Shown here one piece after another: positions 34,438 through 46,067 of a DNA stretch of 64,000 bases; position 1 is the stretch's first letter; each line of letters opens with the position of its first letter. The translations under genes were made by a program, and so were the position numbers. The notes under the pieces are model-generated. The model made no database searches, had not been told where the DNA came from, and saw nothing but the letters and a program-made list of their open reading frames with translations. This stretch comes from Misgurnus anguillicaudatus (Eukaryota; Chordata; Actinopteri; Cypriniformes; Cobitidae), in the NCBI RefSeq assembly GCF_027580225.2, contig NC_073352.2, positions 3,660,501 to 3,724,500 of the forward strand, read 5' to 3'.

Positions 34438-35171
34438 CACCTGGTCACTTCATGTGTTTTCTCTGATCGGATAGCTATCTGATCGTAAAAAGACCAGGTG
34501 TAAATGCCCTCTGAAACGATTTCGAGACGGATTTAAATCCGATCGCTCAAACCACTTCAGGAGGTGGTCTGGGACGCATTTCAGAGAAGTGTAAATGTAT
34601 CTGGTTGATGAATCCACATATTTCGCGCTTTACTCCTCCCAAACGTAAACACGTCACTCGCAAGTAAGCTGGAAGAGCGCCAAACAAACAAAGATGACAC
34701 GCCTATTGCTTTATGGAGTGATGACAGCGGGTAAAAAAGCTTCATAGAATCAATAAAAGAGTCTAATGACAAACTCAAATGATATTAAACAAAGAAATAT
34801 AACTTTAAGAGAGAGTTTTGTGAATGCTTTTCCCGTCATGGACCTGCATTAAATCACCGCACTGTCACTCTCCTGCTGCGCTGTACTGCGAGCTTCAGCT
34901 CATGCCGAGCAAGGAGAGACGCGCGTCCCCTGCCCAACATACAGTACATCATACAGTAAGTGTCGCCTATTGTTGCATAAACGTCATCTTAAGTTTTTTA
35001 AGGCGGAGTAATAAATAGTGTATTTGCATTTCGGGCGTGGGTAAAAGATCAGATTCATATCTGTTTTGCCAAGACGCATTTATGTGGCCAAATGTAAATG
35101 GAACAGTTTTAACAAATCAGATAGCTATCCGATCAAAGAAAACACATGAAGTGACCAGGTGTAAAAAGGCC
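34438..35171. mobile_element. MITE (GGCCTTTTTACACCTGG ends) in repeat A copy 2
   Basis: Ends GGCCTTTTTACACCTGGTCA and TGACCAGGTGTAAAAAGGCC are perfectly inverted, and similarity extends about 50 bp to ATCGGATAGCTATCTGAT. CTATG flanks both sides (34433-34437, 35172-35176). 734 bp, non-coding. The TTTACACCTGG word is shared with the ends of 37309-41082. Confidence 0.87.
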
Positions 35172-35406
35172 CTATGCTGACAGGAGTTAACTTACAGATT
35201 GTGAGTCAGAAGCGGGAGGAATGATAATAATGTCGGTCATCTCTACATCACCAATTCCAGGAAGTAAACTGTTGCCTACAATCCGTGTGTATGTTGTAGT
35301 CCAAGAAAAGAGATTTACATTGGAGACGATAACTCGCGTCATCGTTTACTTTGGGGTTTGTACCTTTTGCATGGCATATTGTTAACATGTAATAATGCAC
35401 ACTTAA

Positions 35407-35731
35407 GGGGGTCGCACACCAGATGCGCAGCTCAGCGCCGCGCCAATTTTTTTTTACACCGGAAGTGCACATTAAATAGCGCTAGCTTAGTCAGACAGCA
35501 TCTACTTCAAAATGAAACATATCTGTAGCAGCCAATGTTAGTCGTTATTGATTCGGGACAAATTTGATGTTATTTAATGTTAAACTATGTGAGTGGCGCT
35601 CTGTGTCGTAGCTGGGCACTGCAGACAGGCACCACCTGTCGGTGCCGGTGTGCGTACACTTATACAAAACAATATGTTTGATTTTATAGAACAGCACAGC
35701 GCTAAGCTGCGCGTCCGGTGTGCGACCCCTT
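35407..35731. mobile_element. MITE (GGGGTCGCACACC ends) in repeat A copy 2
   Basis: The left end GGGGTCGCACACCAGATGCG and right end CGCGTCCGGTGTGCGACCCC are inverted with few mismatches, extending to an AGCGC core. TTAA lies on both sides (35403-35406, 35732-35735). About 325 bp, non-coding. Confidence 0.8.
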
Positions 35732-35775
35732 TTAAACACCAAAGGAAATGTAAAAATGTTAATCAGAAGACAGGT

Positions 35776-36165
35776 AACCTGAACTAAAGCAAAGCTTTTG
35801 TTTGTGTCCAACTGTATTTTAAATATCTCCTAGTGAGACTGTATGGTTTTAATAAACTGAAATAAATTGATGAAATGGATTGCTCCATTAATTAACATTT
35901 AGACCATGTTTGTTGTAAATCTTAAAAAGTCTAAAGATCAAAAGGTTGAGACACTCAGCCACATTACAGTTAATATTGAACTTTACATTAAACAGCAAAC
36001 TCACTTGTATTGCATTAGATTAAATGTGTCATTTGCTGTTGTTATACCAATAATAGGAATTTACTGAAGATGTTTACATGATATTAACAAACTTCTTCTC
36101 AGTAGTTGCAATTGTCCATTCATGTAATTAATAGCTAATAGTGGTTGTTTTACTACCTGTACCTC
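35776..36165. other. Unassigned AT-rich DNA
   Basis: Nothing recognised. Confidence 0.4.
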
Positions 36166-36400
36166 AATCAGAGGTGGACACTTTTACTTTCTACTTAAGT
36201 ACATAAGTATTCATATTTAATCAGTGTTTTTCATACATTCCAAAGCATATTATTGTTATTTTACTCCATTTCAAAATATATGCGATATAAAATGAATAAA
36301 TGGTACGATTCCATGCTGTATAATGTAGTGAAGTAAAATGTTTGCCAAGACAAACACTCTGATACAGTACAGATGGTTGGAAAATGTACGTAAAATATCT
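36166..36400. repeat. Fragment of a fish hAT-type repeat
   Basis: CAGAGGTGGACACTTTTAC followed by TACTTAAGTACATAAGT, and TAGTGAAGTAAAATGTTTGC downstream, resemble a common fish repeat with CAGAGGTGG ends. The opposite end and a duplication are not seen. Weak call. Confidence 0.4.
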
Positions 36401-37308
36401 AAATATCTCAATGCACAATTCACTAAACTTACTCATTTGTTGTTGCCACTGTTTTATTTTATCTACTTTAGATATGAAATGCATCATTTAATTAAATGGG
36501 CTCAAGATGAATTAACAACATAAACTTATAACATGCAGCTCCAGTGAGGGTTTCCTTCATCATCTTTTATAATAAAATGACATCTCTGGAGGATTAACAG
36601 AGATACTATAGATATCAGAATTCAGAGTCTGACCAACAAGTTGGTGCAACAATCTGTGTGTGACAATATTTCAGCCGTGAATACAACTATTGTTGCATAT
36701 GTGCACTAGGATCAGAATATGATTTTTTTAATCCACCATGTAATTAATATGTTACTGTGATTATTTTTACTTTGATTATGAGCTTTATGCCGTGTTTTGA
36801 TCTGTAGCTGAACGTTGACTGCAGTATTAATTTAATTGCATTATGAGGTGCATATAAACATGGCCAATGACCAACCTCCTATTATCTTTAATTATGTTTC
36901 TCAGTCAAATAAGCTCTGAATCACACAGCAACAGCGTGGTTGACTAAAGGAGAGACTTCTGACTCTTCCTTCATCTGATGCTGTGATTTAGATTAGGTCT
37001 AATTTTAGCTGCAGATCTCTGAGCAGACAAAGTCATTTCAATCTGCTCTCTGACACATCAACATTAAGAATGCACAGAGCTTCACTGCTGAACATTTCAA
37101 CTCCACTATAACTGAGCAGCAAAATCTGTCTGAATTTGCATGTAAAATTGATCCCATCGAAACAGGAAAGCTTTAATAAAACGTTTTTGCCATTTGTGTT
37201 GCTTACTGTAGGTGTTGTGATCAGCGGTTCTCAACAGTTTTTGCTCCATGGCCCAGTTTTTCAGCTACCAGAATTTTTACGACCCAACAAGGACACATAA
37301 CATAATTA
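36401..37308. other. Unassigned non-coding DNA
   Basis: No gene or repeat end recognised. Confidence 0.4.
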
Positions 37309-37753
37309 AGAGGCTGTTTACACCTGGTACTAAGATGTGTTTTGGTCGATCGGATCCAGAAATGGACGAGAGAGACACATTCACGTTCAAACATTTTAGA
37401 GAGCCGTGTAATAAGTATATGTAAGAGCTATTTCTGATATTTCAGAGCAATTGATGAAATAAGCTTGCGACAAATTTCGAGCGCTTGCAAAATGAAGTAG
37501 AAATGAAAGAGGCGGAGAGCAGCCGCTTTGGTTTTATCATATATTTTATAATATAATATCTTGCTATGATGACATGTACAGGGATAACATTTTCAATTTA
37601 AACTGCCAGGATTAGTTGTATTTTATTACACATTACACTATTCATGCATTTAGGGCAAATAACGTACCCATTTATTTATTATATGATATAAACACAGCAT
37701 ACAAAACAGTCACAACTTTTTAAAAATGTACTTAAAATATACCAAGTGTACGG

Positions 37754-38255
37754 TGTGAGGAATTTGCAGGAGAGAACCCAAATGCAGACGATGTCAGGGG
37801 GGAACAAAATAAACACTTTATTAACAAACACAAAACAAAAGCCCACGAGGGAGCAAGCACATGAACAGCACGAAATGACCAAAGACTAAACACTGAACTT
37901 GACTAAGACTTAGACATGAAACTAGACTAACTGGATCTTTACTTTACTCAAACAGTTGACACAAGAACAATACAAAATGACACAGCAAATGACAATGAAC
38001 ACGAAAGGATATATATAGGAAAAGCTAAACAAGATAATGAGGCAAGACAGGTGATGGGTATAAACTAATGATAAGTAATCATAACGGTATAACAAGGGGG
38101 CGGAGACACGAAACGAGACACGCAAGCACGCAGACAAAAACACGTGCTGGCACACTAAACATAAACACGTGCTGGCACACTAAACATGGGTCTGTCATGA
38201 ATTCTGCTTCTAGACTCTAAAGTAAAACTATGACAAAAGAGCAGAATTCATGACA
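37754..38255 (-). repeat. Solo LTR (502 bp)
   Basis: The sequence starts TGTGAGG and ends ATGACA, with a perfect 5-bp duplication TACGG (37749-37753, 38256-38260). Read on the minus strand it begins TGTCATGAATTCTGC and has an AATAAAG poly(A) signal (plus 37816-37822) about 65 bp before its end, giving orientation. The first 65 bp on that strand form a hairpin between TGTCATGAATTCTGC and its complement. No internal region remains, as expected after LTR-LTR recombination. Confidence 0.8.
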
Positions 38256-38937
38256 TACGGAGGTCAAACAATCGATTTATTTGAAGAAAAGATGCAAAAG
38301 TGATGACAATCCGCTGTAAATATCAGAGTTCTTCATATGTGACCAGTCACTGAAAGTAGGGACACAAGTCTGGGGCATTTTGAGTTATTCACAGATTCTG
38401 GAAGTGCAGTTTCTAAGCTTTCCAACGATGTGTAACACGTGGAAATCTGATAAGATTTGGAGAAGTTGTGGCCATTTGAATATAGGAACTCAGGAAAACT
38501 CAAACCGAGAAAATAGAGACTGAAAGTTACACTTTCCTCCTGCTGGGGGAGACAATAGGGCTCATTTACATCTCACTTAGCTAAGCCATACCCCCTGTAA
38601 AGCTGTTTTGAGATACAGCTGTTCTAGCATCATATTTAGTATTTTGTGACAGAAGTCCGGATGACAACATGCAAAAATAAACAGAACTTTTTACCTTTGT
38701 TGGGATCACAAGTCGAATCCAGTCTGTTTCAGATGTGTGAATCATCCAATGATCATTTTTGTCCACAAATGCGTATACTCCATGAAATATAGATATATAG
38801 TCTATTCTTTACATGAGATTTTGCATGAAGGTCTGGTAATAGAATATAATATACAATCTGAGGACTATTTATATTGTAACATGGAAGGGTATATGAGATT
38901 ACACTTTACGTTCCGGTAAACACATGACCCGCCTTAA

Positions 38938-39395
38938 AGGGACACAAGGCAGCATTTTTATGTTAATAAATCATCTTCGTAAGTCGGTATATGGTTAAAT
39001 GACTCATTACCGGACGAATGAAGTCTCTCTCGCCCTCCCCTACCGTCTGTAGGAAGAATACCCCACTTGCAACTTCGCTGTATCCGACCCGGTGTCCTTC
39101 AGTCTCGCAAAGTCTCAGATATCGCGAGAAGCAGTATCACTTTACAGCAAACAACACAGAGGCAGGCGAGCTAAACACGGCTAGCGATTGTTGCAAATGG
39201 CAGAGTTGGGGAAGAAGCATCGAAAACCCTTGACGGAAGGGAAACCTAACTGAATTTGGAAATAAGCTGATAAAGTTGGTTCCGAGGGGGGAGGGACAAC
39301 AGTTCGTTTTTACGACAATGTGTTTGAAAGCATTTACTTTCAGACAATAGGGGGAGCTCGTAGAGAAATATTACGCAGACTTGCCTGGTTGCCCT
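38938..39395. mobile_element. TTAA-target MITE
   Basis: TTAA at 38934-38937 and 39396-39399. Ends AGGGACACAAGGCAG and CTTGCCTGGTTGCCCT are imperfect inverted repeats. About 458 bp. The 71-codon frame inside has no domain. Confidence 0.65.
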
Positions 39396-39427
39396 TTAAT
39401 GAGCCCGTGTGACTTTTGTGTGTGTGT

Positions 39428-39535
39428 TTGACTTCATGCTGCGCTGCAAGGACTGACAGACAGATGACATCAAAGTACCGTGAGAGCTCTCGCGGTACTT
39501 TGACGTCATCCGACTGTGGCGCCGCATAGAGTCAA
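39428..39535. repeat. Hairpin-forming palindrome
   Basis: TTGACTTCATGCTGCGCTGC and GATGACATCAAAGTACCGTG on the left are mirrored by CGCGGTACTTTGACGTCATC and CATAGAGTCAA on the right, centred on GAGCTC near 39486. A related palindrome lies at 60638-60780. Confidence 0.65.
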
Positions 39536-39832
39536 GCAAGCCAGTGATGTACAACGCGGCTGACTGTTATCTGTTGCGCCCCAGCTTTTTTTTCTTTTTT
39601 TTTGATGCGCCCGAGCTTCGTTTACAGACTGGGGAGATGCACGCTGTAAGTTTGAATAAAAACCTTAGCAAACATGTCTGAGGAACAGTTGCTTCACTAC
39701 AGTCACATGACTTCACACGGTTCACAACAGAATTGAAAGAGAAGACAATGCTGAATAAAGTCGTAATTCTTGCTATTATTGGAGCAAAATGTATTTTCGA
39801 TGCTTCAACACATTCTTACTGACCCACTGATG

Positions 39833-40091
39833 GTAAATGGACTTCATTTATATAGCGCTTTTAACAGACCTATGGCCATCCAAAGCGCTTTACAATTAGC
39901 CTCACATTCACCCATTCACTCAACCATTCATACACCGACGGCGGTGTCAGCCATGGAAGGCGCCAGCCCGCTCGTTGGGAGCATCTGGGGTTGGGTGTTT
40001 TGCTCAAGGACACCTCGACACTTGGTCTGGTGGAGCCGGGGATTGAACCACCAACCTTCCGGTTTGTAGACAACCTACATGAACCACTAGG
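39833..40091 (-). repeat. tRNA-derived SINE with 9-bp target duplication
   Basis: On the minus strand the head GGCCTAGTGGTTCATGTAGG (A box) and GGTGGTTCAATCCCC (B box) is followed by GTGTCCTTGAGCAAAACACC and a tail AAAGCGCTATATAAATG of LINE2 type. A perfect 9-bp repeat CCACTGATG flanks it (39824-39832, 40092-40100). Complete and fairly young. Confidence 0.88.
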
Positions 40092-41082
40092 CCACTGATG
40101 TCACATGGACTACTTTTATGATGTTTTTATTACCTTTCTGGACATGGAAACCATACATAGATTTTCAATGTAGGAGACAGAAAGCTCTCTGACTAAATCT
40201 AATGTCAAAAACTTCTTAAACTGTGTTCCGAAGATGAACGGAGGTCTTCTGAGTTTAGAACGACATGAGGGTAAGTCATTAATTACATTATTTTCAGTTT
40301 TAGGCGAACTATACCTATTAAGTATCCGTGCTGTTCCCTTTGAGGGTGGGGGCAAAAACAACCGCTTATCCAGTATGTAAATATACAGAGACAATGATGC
40401 CCCCCAATGTACACTGGAATCTACGGAAACACTAGCCGATTATAACCGCAAAATGTACACTTTGAAATATACAAAAACTGCTATCTCAAACATGGAGAGG
40501 CTTCTTTGTGATCTTAACTTACAGATTCTGCAAAAAAAAAACCCCGAAAATCACCAATTTTGAAAAAAACCCTTTCTTTCTCTTTATCTCGAAAGTTGTG
40601 CCGCTGACTTGTGTCACTGGTTTCCGTGACGGGTCACATGGAAAGTAATCGTATGGCTTCAGTTCGCAAGGTTTGCAACGCAAATGGTTTGTTATACTTT
40701 TATACTGCTTTATGCAATAAATACCTGACTGTACTTTTGCTTACATGTTGTGTTTTATATGGTTGAGAAGTGGTTGGGTTTAGGGTAAGGGTGAGGGTGG
40801 GGTTAGATCATCCAAATTATCTTTAAAACCATAAATGTTTATGAAACCGTTTCTACATTTACAAATTCACAAATTAATTGTCTAATCTGGTGTATAAGGC
40901 AAAAACCTTAAAACGTAACAACACATTGTATTTATAAGCTACTGCCGCTAGAGGATACTAATGCCTTAATACGTCACTTTACGTCGTAATAAGGTGTTTG
41001 CACAAACAACTTATGAGGTCGTTATTTTTCGGAGGACAGTCTAGTATTTAACTGTGTCTACTACCAGGTGTAAACAGCCTCT

Positions 41083-42660
41083 ATATTACTGTGTTTATTA
41101 TTCCATAGGTAGCAAATTACATTCTTGACAACAACATTTAACTTTTAATTTGATTTGAAAAAAAAGTTTAGTTATAATTAAATGTAAAGTGTCTTCTGCA
41201 ATAAGAGCTGTTGGACCGACTCGGACATGAAAGTGTAAGAGAGCAAAGTAAGAACCGGGCGTGACCCAAGTCAGGCTTGAACCTGGTTCTGCATGAGTTC
41301 ACGCATATGACAGAATCTCCTGCACCACTGCTTCAAACAGACCATAATCCCAGATGAGATCCTCCAACATGACCTGAACTTAAAGACAGTCTACAATTAT
41401 TGATTCACCAGTCATTTTGTGCAAGCTTTTGTCTTATTAGTTTAGTCAAATTGTGTTTTTCTGTATTGTAGTTTAGCTAAAGAATTTAATTCAGTTTCAT
41501 TTAATCGAGTAATCAAGCCGGAAATCTATCCCTTTTTTAGGTCAAATGACATGTTTTATTTACAGCACTCAACAGAACTGTAGCTAACTAGATAATAACA
41601 ATGTGAAATATGCAAATCTACTTGAATCTATAAATAAATTGCATCTGTCAACAAAAATGGGTGCATATTACCAGATTAAACAGATTTCCTAATTACAAAG
41701 TCTACATACATTTTTGATCATTTCTTTCATGAGATGTTTAGAGTTGTTTGTCTTCACCAGTCTGAGATAGTCTTTTTGTATAAAATGCTTGACTAGAATA
41801 AACAATTTATTTACAGCCAAATTAAGACATGAAGTTTGGTTTGCATTACATTTAGGAAAACATGGGTGTAGATGGGGGAAGCCTCACCCCACCCCCAGAA
41901 TAAAAAACACGATACTGAAATAAAAAATGAATTATGTTACGTGTCTACCTATTGAGTTTGTGTTCTAAACTGGACAAAATTGTGGTTTATAGTAACAATT
42001 TCGTATACATTAAGCACCCCAAAGGTTTCTCCTGAGCATGCATTCTTCATCTGCTGAGCAACATATCCATCTATGATGGAGCTCTGCAGGTTTTATTCAA
42101 CATCTGCTGGGTGCAAATACAGGTTACATTTCAGCTAGCTGTCAGTACAGTAAGTGCTGTGAATGATTTAGTCAGCTATGACAACACAATGAGGGATACA
42201 GACAACTGGAAACATTCAGCAGCCGCTCAGACATCTCTTAGCGAGTGAAACTTACCAGTCCTAGTGAAATTCTGACAAGAATAACAATAGAAACATTAAT
42301 AGACAAATCATTTAATGTTATCTTATCAACTCTGGCAAAACCAAATATAGATTTTGATTTTGTGAATTCAATCCCACACTGTTAGATGTTGCTGTACGTC
42401 AGCAAAAACTTAATTCGAAGTTGCACACATTTTATTTCAAAAATGCTTTGCGCAACCACCTAGCTACCCCCCTGCCTGTACCCACCAAAGTCATCCCAGC
42501 CCAGTTTTTAATTCTGAAGTGGCCTTTTCTTGCATGTTTTTCTTTCAGCTTTATTTCATGCCTGATTGGATTGTAAATTGCTGATGAACTGCACACATTG
42601 TTTGGGTTGCATTTTGGTTTGTAATGTTATTGTGAAGTATAGTTGTATCACAAACTATCA
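41083..42660. other. Unassigned DNA, possible SINE scrap
   Basis: Near 41255-41335 the minus strand reads GGTTCAAGCCTG after a weak A-box-like stretch, perhaps an old tRNA-derived SINE head. Otherwise nothing recognised. Confidence 0.3.
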
Positions 42661-42667
42661 AGTTACA

Positions 42668-43897
42668 GTATACATATTATTAGGAACACAATAATCCTTT
42701 AGGTGAGTACATACAAATACATACTAATACTGTGTTTGACCCCCTTTCGCCTTCAGAACTGCCTTAATTCTACGTGGCATTGATTCAACAAAGTGCTGAA
42801 AGCATTCTTTAGAAATGTTGGCCTATATTGATAGGATAGCATCTTGCAGTTGATGGAGATTTGTGGGATGCACATCCAGGGCACTAAGCCTCCCGTTCCA
42901 CCACATCCCAAAGATGCTCTATTGGGTTGAGATCTGGTGACTGTGGGGGCTATTTTAGTACAGTGAACTCATTGTCATGTTCAAGAAACCAATTTGAAAT
43001 GATTCGAGCTTTGTGACATGGTGCATTATCCTGCTGGAAGTAGTCATCAGAAGATGGGTACATGGTGGTCAAAAGAGATGGACATGGTCAGAAACAATGC
43101 TCAGGTAGGCTGTGTCATTTAAACGATGCCCAATTGGCACTAAGGGGCCTAAAGTGTGCCAAGTAAACATCCCCCACACCATTACACCACCAGCAGCAGC
43201 CTGCACAGTGGTAACAAGGCATGATGGATCCATGTTCTCATTCTGTTTACGCCAAATTCTGACTCTACCATCTGAATGTCTCAACAGAAATCGAGACTCA
43301 TTTTTCCAGTCTTTAACTGTCCAATTTTGGTGAGCTCGTGCAAATTGTAGCCTCTTTTACCTATTTTTATGGAGATGAGTGGTGCCCACTGGGGTCTTCT
43401 GCTGTTGTAGCCCATCCGCCTCAAGGTTGTGCGTGTTGTGGCATCTCAAATGTTTTGCTGCATACCTCGGTTGTAACGAGTGGTTATTTCAGTCAAAGTT
43501 GCTCTTCTATCAGCTTGAATCAGTCGGCTCATTCTCCTCTGACCTTTAGCATCAACAAGGCATTTTCACCCACAAGACTGCCACATACTGGATATTTTTC
43601 CCTTTTCACACCATTCTTTATAAACCCTAGAAATGGTTGTGCGTGAAAATCCCAGTAACCGAGCAGATTGTGAAATACTCAGACCGGCCCGTCTGGCACC
43701 AACAACCATGCCACGCTCAAAATATCTTAAATCACCTTTCTTTCCCATTCTGACATTCAGTTTGGAGTTCAGGAGATTGTCTTGACCAGGACCACACCCC
43801 TAAATGCATTAAAGCAACTGCCATGTGATTGGTTGATTAAATAATTGCATTCATGAGAAATTGAACAGGTTTTCCCAATAATCCTTTAGGTGAGTAT
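42668..43897 (-). mobile_element. Tc1-like transposon, inactive
   Basis: A roughly 1.2-kb element whose minus strand encodes a Tc1-family transposase. AATAATCCTTTAGGTGAGTA occurs near both ends. At the right it is in the expected inverted orientation; at the left the terminus seems rearranged, because it appears in direct orientation after TATTATTAGGAACACA. Size and gene order fit fish Tc1 elements. Confidence 0.88.
42724..43748 (-). pseudogene. Tc1-family transposase pseudogene
   Basis: Starts MGKKGDLRYFERG at 43748, with a helix-turn-helix region (SISQSARLLGFSRTTISRV) that binds TIRs in this family. The DDE core is recognisable. QQDNAPCH carries the second Asp (codon 43028-43030) and NPIEHLW carries the Glu (42917-42919). 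The segment WKNESRF at about 43300 lacks the residues that in related transposases hold the first catalytic Asp (WSDES motif), consistent with an in-frame loss of about 15 bp. A TAG stop replaces a probable Trp at 42950-42952, and a one-base loss shifts the frame near 43070. The natural end is TAG at 42724-42726. It cannot encode an active enzyme. Confidence 0.9.
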
Positions 43898-43907
43898 ATA
43901 TGATACA

Positions 43908-44015
43908 GACTATGATACAGATACCAGGTCATGGGTTTGATCCCGGGGAACAAACATTCTGAAACAATATATACCTTACAAAACACATTGTAAGTCACTA
44001 AAAATGCCTACGCAT
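43908..44015 (+). repeat. Degraded SINE (HE1-like)
   Basis: CAGGTCATGGGTTTGATCCC contains a B box. It is followed by GGGGAACAAACATTCTG and TTGTAAGTCACTAAAAATGC, which correspond to the body and the AAGTCGCTTTGGATAAAA tail of HE1-like SINEs. The head is missing or decayed. Confidence 0.5.
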
Positions 44016-45848
44016 ATTGCTTTTAAATAGTGTTTTAAATAGTATAGTAGAATAGTAATAGTATCAGCCTAGTGCTCATATCTATAGTAGAACAGAGAGT
44101 CTTTTTAACAGAAACAATTGTTTTTTGTGTGTGTGTGTCGATATTATGATGTTTATTGAACCTTGCACCTCCATCATATAAATAGTACCTGAAACGAAAG
44201 ATTTATGGTTTAGTCACATCAAGGGTAAACATATTAGCATCTGTTTGCTTCAGACACAAACGGCAGAGCGCACAAAGCTAGAGAGGCAAACGTCTCTGAT
44301 AAATGCCAAATGAAGTTATGCTCATTCATCTTGATAGTGTTTGTCTGTCATCCGTGTCTTGCAAGCTGGATGATGAATGACATGACAACAACACAACAGG
44401 CATCACATTTCCTAATTGATCGGCGTGGATGCATTCACACCGCGGGATGGCCCATGACTCTTGAAACAATCTATGGAAGACTGAGACTGAAAAGTGCATT
44501 ATAATTCACCTCAATAGATCTACTGTGTTTTACATCCACTGTTTCATTGGCCATTTCTCTGAGCTGTACGTTGGCAGGCTGACAGTTGGTGATGGTTGCA
44601 TTGAAGTGGCACTTACCCATTGCTAGGAAGATGAGATAATATTGCATTCTCAGTTTGAATTGATGCAATCATTTGCTTGTCTCTGCTGGATATGGCGCTG
44701 TTAACATGATTGTGTTCTCTGGCATACAATGCATCTTGCCTATGATTTTTTATAAATGTTTCCTTACATGAAATTCAAATAGTAAGAAATAGCCCATCAT
44801 CAATGATCTGTTGAGTTTTTCACCAAGCAAATATATGCTCAGCATGATCAGCATTTCTGTTGGAGTTACAATCTGTTTTTTTAGCTGAACTGCACTTGTG
44901 TATTTATGTAAAATGCTCAAATACTTTGTAAAAATCAAAAGATTTTGTATTTGGACATTTTCTAAAGAAAGATTGTTTTCTAAAGTGGCACTTTCAAGCC
45001 ACAACATTCAGCCTTGATGGAAAATTGCTGGAGAGTCTTTCTCTGTGAATGCAAGCAGGAGCCAATACAACACAAACTGCCTTATGACTTTCAATTTTGG
45101 TAGTTATTTTGGGCAACACGCGTATACATTTGATCCAACACGTGTATACATTTGATCCCAGAATCTCATCACAAGTAGCATTCCCGGGATCAGGTATGTG
45201 TGAACAATCAAGATGTATGAATGAAAATGGTCATGAACCTAACCATGGAATAATGGTGCGTTTCTGTGATTCCTTAAATTTACAACTTGATTCAACCACA
45301 AGTTGTTACTTAATAAAAACAGTGATAATAATTTGTGTAAAGAGATGTAGAAAAATCAAATGCAAGTGTGTCCATTGAGAAATAAATCCTGTGTGCTTCA
45401 GTAAACAGCATCTCATCAGGGATTTTAATTGAAATGCCCACCCATTCAGATGAATACTAATGTATACCATAATTACTTTATTTTTTATATATTTACCCCA
45501 AATGATGTGATGTAAGCGTAAAGCTTTAAACATGCCATGTGTTACATTCTAATATGAAGCCGGAAGGCTTTCATGTTCAACCCTGTACATATACAGCTAT
45601 AAATAATGACAAATCTACACATTATGGATGAAAACAAAAAGCCACTTGAAGACAAATGTAATAGTGACATTTTACAGATGAAACATGGCGACACTTTTAC
45701 AACAACGTTTGTTTAATGTATTTTAAGCATGAAGATTCAATTAAAATGTAAGCTGTTATCTCTTATGCTTTAAAGGGGTCCTTGATTATGATCACTTTTT
45801 TAACTTCAGTTATGGTAATGTTGCTGTTTGAGCATAAACAACATCTGT
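44016..45848. other. Unassigned non-coding DNA
   Basis: A short (GT)n tract lies near 44128-44138. Several frames of 64-93 codons have no recognisable domains. No repeat ends recognised. Confidence 0.4.
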
Positions 45849-46067
45849 GGCCGGTTGCATAAAACTTAAAGACTAGTCTTTAAAGTTAGTCATGAATTTT
45901 TTTGTTCAAGACTGATCATAACTGTTTTAAGAATGTTACATAGAAAGGTAGATTGGTCTAATTTAAATCCAAATAATAAGACTGATTAGCCCTAACTACT
46001 TGCTAGTTAGTCAGAATCATTCTTAAGACGCAGTCTTAATGTCACGGCTATGTTTATGCAACCGGCC
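45849..46067. mobile_element. MITE (GGCCGGTTGCATAAA ends)
   Basis: The left end GGCCGGTTGCATAAAACTT and right end TGTTTATGCAACCGGCC are inverted, and AAGACTAGTCTT with GACGCAGTCTTAA extends the arms. 219 bp, non-coding. Possible CTGT flanks. Confidence 0.75.

Larger units (their letters stand above)
34153..35775. mobile_element. Repeat A copy 2, broken by two MITEs
   Basis: Segments 34153-34432, 35177-35402 and 35736-35775 align in order with about 1775-2190 of repeat A copy 1. Shared words include GCTAAAAACAATG, AGGAGTTAACTTAC and CCAGGAAGTAAACTGTTGC. The gaps are exactly filled by the elements at 34438-35171 and 35407-35731, so copy 1 shows the uninterrupted order. Confidence 0.75.
38337..40639. 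mobile_element. DNA element (ATGTGACC ends) carrying nested copies
   Basis: The left end ATGTGACCAGTCACTGAAA and right end TTTCCGTGACGGGTCACAT are inverted with few mismatches, and GACACAAGTC follows on both arms. It contains the TTAA MITE at 38938-39395, the hairpin at 39428-39535 and the SINE at 39833-40091. No transposase recognised. Confidence 0.55.
37309..41082. mobile_element. Large composite bounded by TTTACACCTGG inverted ends
   Basis: AGAGGCTGTTTACACCTGGT at the left and ACCAGGTGTAAACAGCCTCT at the right are perfect 20-bp inverted repeats. The 3.8 kb between them includes the solo LTR, the 38337-40639 element, a SINE and a TTAA MITE, so the founding element was about 1 kb. No clear target duplication. 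The two ends could also belong to separate copies. Confidence 0.5.
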
